Below, piece by piece: positions 1-6,846 of a stretch of DNA of 64,000 nucleotides. Each line of letters opens with the position of its first letter. Position 1 is the stretch's first letter. The position numbers and the translations under genes were made by a program. The stretch spans positions 85,771 through 149,770 of the forward strand of contig JALCME010000012.1 in assembly GCA_022648295.1 (NCBI GenBank), given 5' to 3'. The DNA is from Bacteroides sp. GTDB taxonomy: Bacteria > Bacteroidota > Bacteroidia > Bacteroidales > Bacteroidaceae. The notes beneath the pieces are model-generated. The model ran no database searches. It saw nothing but the letters and a program-made list of their open reading frames with translations, and was not told the origin of the DNA.

Positions 1-565
1 TTTTGCATTTGATTATTATAATAGTTATGTGCTTCATCCCATGTATGTGGAATGCCTTGAGGTGATGACGAACGGAGGGAAAAATCATATCTGGAATGTA
101 AAAGGAGGTGATTTTCCTAAAGCAGTGAAACGGATGCAGCGTTTTGGCATGATACTGGAAAGATTGGTTTCTCCTGAAGGTACTTTTCCTGTCTTTGGCC
201 GTTCCATAACCTATCGCACGGCTGTGCTTCAGCCGCTTGCTTTGTTGGCTTTGCGGGGCTGGTTACCGAAAGAATTGCCCGGAGGACAGGTTAGGGCTGC
301 AATGACGGCGGTTATCGAGCGTATGTTTGGTGATGATCATAACTTTAATGCAAAAGGCTTTCTGACTTTGGGCTTTAACGGCTCGCAGCCGAATATATCC
401 GATTGGTATACGGATAATGGAAGCTTATATATGGCTTCCTTGGCTTTTCTTCCATTGGGACTCCCGGCGAATGATCCTTTCTGGACGGATGCCTCACTGC
501 CTTGGACGTCTAAGAAAGCTTGGGGAGGTGATGACTTTCCACGAGACCATGCTTTTTACGAGTAA
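1..565 (+). CDS. DUF2264 domain-containing protein (3' part only)
   Basis: The window opens inside this gene: the frame is open from base 2 and the last about 187 residues are present, ending at a TAA. The segment begins FAFDYYNSYVLHPM and continues with a GGDFPKAVKRMQRF stretch and a C-terminal SDWYTDNGSLYMAS motif, which I recognise as DUF2264 (PF10022). Family members are found in Bacteroides polysaccharide loci next to GH88/GH105 enzymes and are thought to have an alpha/alpha-toroid fold; their reaction is not settled. The gene lies 61 bases ahead of the BNR_4 gene on the same strand and probably shares its transcript. A GTG at 29 could be read as a start, but the family motif runs upstream of it, so it is internal. 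Confidence 0.8.
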   Translation, partial: FAFDYYNSYVLHPMYVECLEVMTNGGKNHIWNVKGGDFPKAVKRMQRFGMILERLVSPEGTFPVFGRSITYRTAVLQPLALLALRGWLPKELPGGQVRAAMTAVIERMFGDDHNFNAKGFLTLGFNGSQPNISDWYTDNGSLYMASLAFLPLGLPANDPFWTDASLPWTSKKAWGGDDFPRDHAFYE

Positions 566-626
566 TTCATGTGACTTGTTTTAAGCAAAGAATTGATAAC
601 CAGTGCGATTGAAAAATAGTTGAATT

Positions 627-1949
627 ATGAGCGGCAAATCTATTACCCTTTCCTTTTTATGTTCCTGCATCATAGCATTGGGCCTTCAGGCCCAGTCCTC
701 GACGAAAAGTTTATGCAATTCCAAATTGGTGAAAGTTGGAATGGGATATAGCCAGACTTCTGTCAATACTGCAATCTTTCGGAATAATTCGTTAGTGACT
801 CAGGATAATGAGCAATACATTTCTTATTATGATGCCGAAGGTTATGTTGTACTGGGCAAACGGAAGCTGAATTCGGATAAGTGGACGTTACACCGGACAC
901 CATATAGAGGGAAGGTAAAAGATGCTCATAATATAATTAGTATGATGATTGATGGCGATGGCTATTTGCATGTGGCTTTTGATCATCATGGCAATGCATT
1001 GAATTATTACCGCAGTTTGGCTCCTCATTCTCTGGAATTGGGAAAGAAGGAATCGATGGTAGGCACTGATGAAGAAGACGTGACTTACCCGGAGTTTTAT
1101 GCTCTGGCAGGAGGTGATTTATTGTTTGTATACCGTTCAGGAGTTTCTGGTTGCGGAAACCTTGTGATGAACCGTTACTCGCTGAAACAAAAGAAATGGT
1201 ACCGGGTGCAGAATGTGCTGATAGATGGGGAAGGTAAACGAAATGCTTATTGGCAACTGTACGTGGATAAACGGGGGACTATTCATTTATCATGGGTTTG
1301 GAGGGAGACATGGAAAGTGGAAACAAATCATGATCTTTGCTATGCTTGCTCTCACGATAATGGGGTGACTTGGTATAAAACAAACGGGCGGAAATATGAT
1401 TTGCCCATCCGGATGGAGAATGCCGAGTATGCTTGCCGGATTCCTCAAAACGCCGAATTGATTAATCAAACCAGCATGGGAGCCGATTCCGGAGGGAATC
1501 CTTTTATCGTCACCTATTGGAGGGATAGGGATGGTGATATACCTCAATTTCGCGTGGTATGGTTTGACGGAAATAAGTGGTGTAATAATCAAATTTCGCA
1601 TAGACATACTCCCTTTTCCTTAAAAGGAGGAGGAACGAAAATGATTCCAGTCTCACGTCCACGGATTGTAGTAGATGAAAAAGAAGCTTTTTGTTTCTTT
1701 CGGGATCAAGAGAGAGGAAGTAAAGTTTCCGTGGCATATACTTCTGATGTGAGAGGTGGAAAGTGGTCTATTTCTGATTTAACGACTTTTCCGGTAGATG
1801 CCTGGGAACCTTCGTATGATACCGAATTGTGGAAACAAAAACATCTTCTGCACCTTTTTGTCCAACGGACAGAACAAGGAGACGGAGAGCGTACTGTTGA
1901 TTTTCCTCCCCAACCGGTATATGTGTTAGAATTGAACTTAGAGAAATAG
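627..1949 (+). CDS. BNR_4 repeat beta-propeller protein (PL24/PL25/GH145-like)
   Basis: A 440-residue exported protein. Residues 1-22 form a signal peptide ending near LGLQAQ. The rest is a BNR_4 (PF15892) seven-bladed propeller with repeated blade motifs such as DGDGYLHVAFDHHG (about 109-122) and DKRGTIHLSWVW. BNR_4 proteins in gut Bacteroides include ulvan-type lyases (PL24, PL25) and the GH145 L-rhamnosidase that acts on Rha-alpha-1,4-GlcA in arabinogalactan. His101 and His120/His121 sit where PL24/PL25 enzymes carry their catalytic histidine pair, which hints at an active enzyme, but I cannot tell lyase from hydrolase. It lies between DUF2264 and GH105 genes, as expected for removal of rhamnose or uronate side chains. 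Only 36 bases separate it from the GH105 gene, so an operon is likely. Confidence 0.8.
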   Translation: MSGKSITLSFLCSCIIALGLQAQSSTKSLCNSKLVKVGMGYSQTSVNTAIFRNNSLVTQDNEQYISYYDAEGYVVLGKRKLNSDKWTLHRTPYRGKVKDAHNIISMMIDGDGYLHVAFDHHGNALNYYRSLAPHSLELGKKESMVGTDEEDVTYPEFYALAGGDLLFVYRSGVSGCGNLVMNRYSLKQKKWYRVQNVLIDGEGKRNAYWQLYVDKRGTIHLSWVWRETWKVETNHDLCYACSHDNGVTWYKTNGRKYDLPIRMENAEYACRIPQNAELINQTSMGADSGGNPFIVTYWRDRDGDIPQFRVVWFDGNKWCNNQISHRHTPFSLKGGGTKMIPVSRPRIVVDEKEAFCFFRDQERGSKVSVAYTSDVRGGKWSISDLTTFPVDAWEPSYDTELWKQKHLLHLFVQRTEQGDGERTVDFPPQPVYVLELNLEK

Positions 1950-1985
1950 AGAATTGAAGATAGGTGTAATCAAATAAAACAGGAT

Positions 1986-3116
1986 ATGAGGAAGATTTTT
2001 AGAATGACCTTGGCCTTGGTCTTCTGTGCGGCAGGGACATCTGCATTGGCGAATATTCCAGATACATCGCAAGGTGTTATAGATATTATAAATAGAGTGA
2101 ATAACTATTGGCAAGATTCACATCCGCTTCCGGGAAGCGCATTTTGGGATAATGCCGTTTATCATACCGGGAATATGGAAGTTTGTTTTTTGACTGGGAA
2201 TTCTGATTTTCTTCATTACTCCGAGGTTTGGGCTGAACATAATGAATGGAAGGGAGCAAAATCCAATAATAAAGCGGAATGGAAATACTCTTATGGAGAA
2301 AGTGACAAATATGTACTTTTTGGTGATCAGCAAGTTTGTTTCCAGACCTATGCTGATCTTTACACTCTTTCGCCCGATCCCCAAAAAATAGCTCGTGCCC
2401 GTGAGGTAATGGAATACCAGATGAGCACTAACAAGGTCGATTATTGGTGGTGGGCTGACGGATTGTATATGGTGATGCCTGTTATGACAAAGTTGTATAA
2501 GATAACGGGTAACCCACTTTATCTGGAAAAACTTTATGAGTATTGGAAGTATGCGGATGATCTGATGTATGATAAAAAGGCGGGACTTTATTATCGGGAT
2601 GGAAAATATATTTATCCCAAGCACAGGACTATAAATGGTAAGAAAGACTTTTGGGCACGTGGGGATGGATGGGTTTTTGCCGCTTTGGCAAAAGTACTGA
2701 AGGACTTGCCTGAAGCTGATCAGTATCGTGGAAAGTATCTTGATCGTTTTCGGACTATGGCAAAAGTTGTGGCTGATTGCCAACAATCGGAAGGTTACTG
2801 GACCCGTAGTCTCCTTGATCCGAAATATGCTCCCGGACCGGAAACCAGTGGCACAGCTTTTTTCACATATGGTTTATTGTGGGGGGTGAATAATGGGCTT
2901 TTGGACAAGGGTACTTATTTACCGGTTATAGAGAAATCGTGGAAGTACTTGACTACAGTTGCTTTACAACCTGATGGACGCATTGGCTACGTGCAACCCA
3001 TAGGTGAAAAAGCTATTCCCGGGCAAGTGGTGGATGCTGATTCTACGGCTAGCTTTGGAGTCGGTGCTTTTTTGTTAGCTGCCTGCGAAATGGCACGGTA
3101 TGTAAGCGAAAATTAA
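1986..3116 (+). CDS. GH105 unsaturated glucuronyl/galacturonyl hydrolase
   Basis: A 376-residue protein of the GH88/GH105 family (PF07470), YteR/YesR-like. These enzymes hydrate and release the unsaturated uronic acid left at the non-reducing end by pectin or rhamnogalacturonan lyases. A signal peptide spans residues 1-22 (cleavage after SALA), so it acts in the periplasm. The family signatures are WWWADGLYMVMP (154-165), in which Asp158 matches the catalytic aspartate, and FWARGDGW (222-229). Length is normal for GH105. It is the last gene of the + strand run that starts upstream of the window. With the BNR_4 and DUF2264 proteins it would finish the breakdown of lyase products. Whether the substrate is rhamnogalacturonan or a glucuronate-capped glycan is not decided by the sequence. 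Confidence 0.9.
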   Translation: MRKIFRMTLALVFCAAGTSALANIPDTSQGVIDIINRVNNYWQDSHPLPGSAFWDNAVYHTGNMEVCFLTGNSDFLHYSEVWAEHNEWKGAKSNNKAEWKYSYGESDKYVLFGDQQVCFQTYADLYTLSPDPQKIARAREVMEYQMSTNKVDYWWWADGLYMVMPVMTKLYKITGNPLYLEKLYEYWKYADDLMYDKKAGLYYRDGKYIYPKHRTINGKKDFWARGDGWVFAALAKVLKDLPEADQYRGKYLDRFRTMAKVVADCQQSEGYWTRSLLDPKYAPGPETSGTAFFTYGLLWGVNNGLLDKGTYLPVIEKSWKYLTTVALQPDGRIGYVQPIGEKAIPGQVVDADSTASFGVGAFLLAACEMARYVSEN

Positions 3117-3203
3117 TAAATAGAATTCAAGTTTTTATTATTTTAATTTTATAGTTTTATTGCAGGAAAAGGTCTTTTTGTGATACTCCTTTAACATCAT
3201 GCA

Positions 3204-3290
3204 ATTCAGTCGTGACTTAAGTTTATTCACTCGTATACTGAATGGCATTCACTCGTATATTTAAACCTATTCAGTCCTATATTGTTTATA
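3204..3290. repeat. Four degenerate 21-22 bp tandem units, ATTCA[C/G]TC[G/C]TATA
   Basis: Units begin at 3204, 3225, 3247 and 3269, so the spacing is 21, 22 and 22 bases. The conserved half of each unit reads ATTCACTCGTATA (exact in units 2 and 3) or ATTCAGTC with small changes in units 1 and 4; the second half of each unit is not conserved. The array lies in the 345-base gap between the converging GH105 and GH35 genes, directly before a strong hairpin. Two more clusters in this window have the same period with other sequences. Function unknown. Confidence 0.7.
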
Positions 3291-3318
3291 CCCCTCTCAG
3301 AAGATATTCTGAGAGGGG
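3291..3318. terminator. 12-bp perfect hairpin between converging genes
   Basis: CCCCTCTCAGAA, a GATA loop, then TTCTGAGAGGGG. It lies between the 3' ends of the GH105 (+) and GH35 (-) genes and could stop transcription from both sides. Neither side has a T-tract, so it is not a classical intrinsic terminator. Apart from this hairpin and the repeat units before it, I see nothing in 3117-3461 except AT-rich sequence. Confidence 0.5.
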
Positions 3319-3461
3319 TGTGAATAAATGGGGTACTATGATGAAATTTTGAGGCTCTTTTCGTGAAAAATATATATATTATGCTTAAATGCATTGTCGT
3401 ATAATATATTATCTTTTCTTTCTTGAATTATTAATGAAGGGCTGAAAATTATCAGCTTGAA

Positions 3462-5876
3462 TTAATAAATAAAATCTTGTGACTTTACATATATTTTAGA
3501 CTCTTTGATCTGTCCAGGAACTTCCTTTTCCATGCGTGGCAAAATGCGAAATCCGGTAAGGGTGTATTCTTTGCCGAGGTCTATGACGAGTTGATGCGGG
3601 TATGCGGTGTTGTCTACGGTTTGCCAATAAGTGGATTCCTGCCGGTCGTAGATTTTATCTGCCGTATGGTTACCACTGCGTGTTTCTTCACTATCGGCAT
3701 ACCTGATGCTCCATTTCTCACGACTGACAGGGTTACCGTCTATTCCCAGTACATCTATCTCTGCAATAGCAGCTATGTTTGTTTCATCAAAAGGGGAATT
3801 AGCTTCCAAACAGAAAAAGCGACCTTTTACAGCTGTGTTGAATTTAATGTCCTGCCATCCATTACCTTTAGTGAATGTTCCTGTCCAAACCGGCTGTTCA
3901 TTATTCAGTTTTAGGATTTGCCCTTCTTTTCGATGAGTTTCTGGTGCTTTTTCGCGAAGCATGTCGAGTATAGGCTTTTTAAGTCCGGTTATTTCTGCTT
4001 TTTGAGGGCCTAAGAGATCGAGTACAATGATTTCGTTTTTTCCTTTTTTGAGCCAGCATCCCGGCATGTACAGTGTTTGCTGGGGGCCAATTTCCCAAAA
4101 ACGTCCCATGGCATGCCCATTGACCCATACCATCCCTTTTCCCCATGTCCGCATATCGAGGAAGGTATCACCAACTTTAGCTAAAGTAAATGTGGCGCGG
4201 TAGTAGGCAGGCTGCGTTTGCTCTGTTTTTCCGCCTATTATTTTATGGTTTTCAGCTTTTCTTGTGTCGATATAATGCTTGTTTTCCGTGAAGGAATAGT
4301 CGGTAGGAAAATTGTATACTTCCCAGTTCTTTAGATTTAAGGTTTTGTTTTCCTGAATGATCTCCACTTTCTCAGTAATGCCTTTACAGTCATGGATTGA
4401 TTTGTCGAAATTCACGCGCCCCATTGCTTCTATCAATAGGTCAAGCTGTGTTCCTGCTTTCAGACCGGATAGAGGTAATGTATATTCACCATGGCGCCGG
4501 TCTAAACGACCCAGTAATTTACCATTGGCATAAACTTGTGCCCAATCGTGTACTTCGGTAATTTTTAGCGTACCTTTTTGGATCGTTTCCGGTAGTTTGG
4601 TACGGTATAAGATACTTCCCCAGCCTTGGTTGAATTGTTCCATTGGTTGAATGTCCTGTGAAGACTTCTTTTCCGGTAAGTTATTGAATAGCGGAGCTAC
4701 CTGATTGAAATGGATGGTAGGAATCTCAATAACAGGATATTGAGCTGGAACATCCGGTAGTTTTTCTCCTTTGGGAAGATAAGATGCTAAAAGATTACGT
4801 AGTTTCCAGTATTTATCGGTGGTCCAGCCAGCTTCGCTGATGGGAGCGTCGTAATCATATGAGCTGCACATACAGGAATAAGCCGGATTATTGGCGCCTC
4901 CCCAATGACCAAAGGTGGTTCCTCCGTGCGTCATATAAAGACTGAATGAAATGTTCCGGTCCAGCATATCACGAATGCCGTTTACCATAGCGGTGGCGTC
5001 ACGTGTTTCGTGTTTACGTCCCCAGTGGTCGAACCATCCACTCCAGAACTCACTGCACATGAGTGGGGAGTCGGGGCGTACTTCTTTTAGTTTTTTGAAT
5101 TGATTGTCAATATTGGCGCCTGTTCCGAAATTAACTGTCCATAGAAGGTCCGGGAGGGCATTGTTTAGAAAGTTACTACTCCAGTCGCACTGAAAGAGAG
5201 GGACATCTGTAAAACCGGCTCCTTTCACTATATCGCGTATGGCCGATACGTAAGGTTTATCAGTGCCATAAGAGCCGTATTCATTCTCTACTTGGACCAT
5301 GATAATGTTTCCTCCCCGGGTGATTTGTAATCCGGCAAGTTGTTCTCCGACTTTATTCATGAATATTTTTACCCGTTTCATATAATAAGGATCAAGGGTA
5401 CGGAGTGCAATGTCTTTCTTTTTTAGTAACCACCAGGGAAGTCCGCCCATTTCCCACTCTGCACATACATAAGGGCCGGGACGAACGATGACGTACATGC
5501 CATGCTTTTGGGCTAACCGGCAAAACTTTGCAATATCTTTGTTTCCTGTGAAATCAAATTCGCCTGGTTGTTGTTCATGCAAATTCCAAAAGATATAGAT
5601 ACAGATGGTATTCATGCCCAATGCCTTACACATCTCAATGCGTTGTTCCCAATAAGGTTCCGGGATACGGGGATAGTGTATTTCTGCGGCTTTAATCACA
5701 ATGGGCTTTCCATTCAACAGGAAGGTGTTTTTGCCGATACTAAAGTTTTCTTGTCCTTTTTGTGTTGCTTCCTGTGTTGCAGTTAGAGGTGCTGCTACTG
5801 TCTGTGCATTAGATAAACTTGTTCCGAGTGAGCTTATAGTCGTGAATATTAAACTCAGGAAAATGGTCTTCATCAT
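3462..5876 (-). CDS. GH35 beta-galactosidase with C-terminal discoidin-like domain
   Basis: About 804 residues. The GH35 (alpha/beta)8 domain follows a signal peptide (MMKTIFLSLI to SNAQ). Counting from an upstream in-frame start at 5906, the acid/base is Glu209 in VQVENEYGSYG and the nucleophile is Glu286 in CSEFWSGWFDHWG; GPYVCAEWEMGGLPWWL is also typical. Jelly-roll domains follow, and the last about 120 residues look like an F5/8-type (CBM32-like) module. I place the start at 5876 because a Bacteroides -7 box (TATCTTTG on the - strand, 5911-5904) overlaps the ATG at 5906, which therefore could not be translated from that promoter; the next start also begins the signal peptide. The enzyme removes terminal beta-galactose from oligosaccharides in the periplasm. 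Its neighbours suggest pectic galactan or arabinogalactan side chains. Divergent from the YhcH gene. Confidence 0.9.
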   Translation of the reverse strand: MMKTIFLSLIFTTISSLGTSLSNAQTVAAPLTATQEATQKGQENFSIGKNTFLLNGKPIVIKAAEIHYPRIPEPYWEQRIEMCKALGMNTICIYIFWNLHEQQPGEFDFTGNKDIAKFCRLAQKHGMYVIVRPGPYVCAEWEMGGLPWWLLKKKDIALRTLDPYYMKRVKIFMNKVGEQLAGLQITRGGNIIMVQVENEYGSYGTDKPYVSAIRDIVKGAGFTDVPLFQCDWSSNFLNNALPDLLWTVNFGTGANIDNQFKKLKEVRPDSPLMCSEFWSGWFDHWGRKHETRDATAMVNGIRDMLDRNISFSLYMTHGGTTFGHWGGANNPAYSCMCSSYDYDAPISEAGWTTDKYWKLRNLLASYLPKGEKLPDVPAQYPVIEIPTIHFNQVAPLFNNLPEKKSSQDIQPMEQFNQGWGSILYRTKLPETIQKGTLKITEVHDWAQVYANGKLLGRLDRRHGEYTLPLSGLKAGTQLDLLIEAMGRVNFDKSIHDCKGITEKVEIIQENKTLNLKNWEVYNFPTDYSFTENKHYIDTRKAENHKIIGGKTEQTQPAYYRATFTLAKVGDTFLDMRTWGKGMVWVNGHAMGRFWEIGPQQTLYMPGCWLKKGKNEIIVLDLLGPQKAEITGLKKPILDMLREKAPETHRKEGQILKLNNEQPVWTGTFTKGNGWQDIKFNTAVKGRFFCLEANSPFDETNIAAIAEIDVLGIDGNPVSREKWSIRYADSEETRSGNHTADKIYDRQESTYWQTVDNTAYPHQLVIDLGKEYTLTGFRILPRMEKEVPGQIKESKIYVKSQDFIY

Positions 5877-5971
5877 TTTACGGGCTTTATTGGTTTTTAT
5901 TGGCAAAGATAAATAATATTAAATCTAATGACCTCTGTATATAATTCATTTTAGGGGACTATTTAGTTCAG

Positions 5972-6001
5972 TTTGTATACTGATAATAATTTATATCTTT
6001 G
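5972..6001 (+). promoter_or_regulatory. Bacteroides-type promoter for the YhcH-family gene
   Basis: TTTG at 5972-5975 and TATCTTTG at 5994-6001 are separated by 18 bases, matching the -33/-7 consensus of Bacteroides primary-sigma promoters. Transcription should begin about 6008, some 25 bases ahead of the ATG at 6035. Confidence 0.75.
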
Positions 6002-6034
6002 TGCTTGCTAATTAATATATAAAGGAATACTAAG

Positions 6035-6655
6035 ATGAAATACATTCAATGCTTATTGATGACGGCATGTTTATCAGTTGTTTGTTTGTCACTCCCTGCT
6101 CAAAATTGCAAGGGGACAAAAGAAGGCTCTTTAAAAAAATGGGTAAATTCGAAGGTCTGGAGCGAAGGTTTAAAAGCTAAGCCTCATGTATCTACTAATC
6201 TTACAGAATTCAGGGCGCAGTACAATGCTAATCCTGAACAATGGAAAGCAGCTTTTAAGTGGTTGGCTTCGCATGATTTAACGACTGTTGCTGCTGGACG
6301 TCATCCTATCGAAGGTACTTCACTTGTTGTTTCTGTGGAGGATAGCTCTAATGATCCGCTGGAGAAGAGAGGGTCGGAGTCACACCGGAAGCATATCGAC
6401 TTACAATATGTGGTGAAGGGGACTGAACGTTTCGGACTATTGGATCATGCTTCATCAAAGCCTAATTGTGAGTATAATGAAAAGAAAGATGTGATTCACT
6501 ATGATTATGATCCTTCGAAGACAAAGTTTATCGACTCTGTTCCAGGACGTTTCTTTTTGTTTTTCCCCTCCGATTGGCACATTGCTAAGATTGCTACTGA
6601 TAAAAAAGATCAAAGCATTAGGGTTATTGTGATAAAGTTGGATTACGTACAATAA
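6035..6655 (+). CDS. YhcH/YjgK/YiaL family protein, exported
   Basis: A 206-residue protein of the YhcH/YjgK/YiaL (DUF386) family, a cupin-like fold that includes the E. coli EbgC and NanQ-related proteins, which act on sugar anomers or help sugar hydrolases. The signature is GSESHRKHIDLQYVVKGTE (113-131), with candidate metal ligands Glu115, His117 and His182, the last in FFPSDWH. Most characterised relatives are cytoplasmic, but this one has a clear signal peptide (residues 1-23, ending LSLPAQ) and so should work in the periplasm. It is divergent from the GH35 gene, which suggests it handles a released sugar such as galactose. A good promoter lies directly upstream and an intrinsic terminator directly downstream, so it is probably transcribed alone. 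Confidence 0.85.
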   Translation: MKYIQCLLMTACLSVVCLSLPAQNCKGTKEGSLKKWVNSKVWSEGLKAKPHVSTNLTEFRAQYNANPEQWKAAFKWLASHDLTTVAAGRHPIEGTSLVVSVEDSSNDPLEKRGSESHRKHIDLQYVVKGTERFGLLDHASSKPNCEYNEKKDVIHYDYDPSKTKFIDSVPGRFFLFFPSDWHIAKIATDKKDQSIRVIVIKLDYVQ

Positions 6656-6690
6656 GGCTCTGAATGCTGTCTGAATGCGTGACTGTGCAT

Positions 6691-6738
6691 AAAATAAGCT
6701 CTTTACTATTATAGCAATTAGCAAAGAGCTTATTTTTT
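6691..6738 (+). terminator. Intrinsic terminator after the YhcH-family gene
   Basis: AAAATAAGCTCTTT (6691-6704) pairs perfectly with AAAGAGCTTATTTT (6723-6736), followed by more T. A 14-bp stem 35 bases after the stop codon. Confidence 0.85.
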
Positions 6739-6802
6739 TATGGTAAGGGCCATTTAATTTATGGCAAGAGCCTAATGAATTAATGTAAGAGCGAAAAACA
6801 GA
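6719..6802. repeat. Four degenerate 21-bp tandem units around AAGAGC
   Basis: The core AAGRGC occurs at 6724, 6745, 6766 and 6787, exactly 21 bases apart, within units resembling ATGGYAAGAGCCWAATKAATT. The first copy is also the right arm of the terminator hairpin, so its membership may be partly chance. The cluster lies between converging genes, as at 3204-3290. Function unknown. Confidence 0.6.
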
Positions 6803-6846
6803 ATATCTTTAAAATAACTTTAGGGAATTGGGGTTGTCATTTTATT

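Noticed and set aside
2118..2786. 222-codon - strand frame inside the GH105 gene
   Set aside because: Shadow of a well-supported gene; low-complexity Ile/Phe-rich translation without signature.
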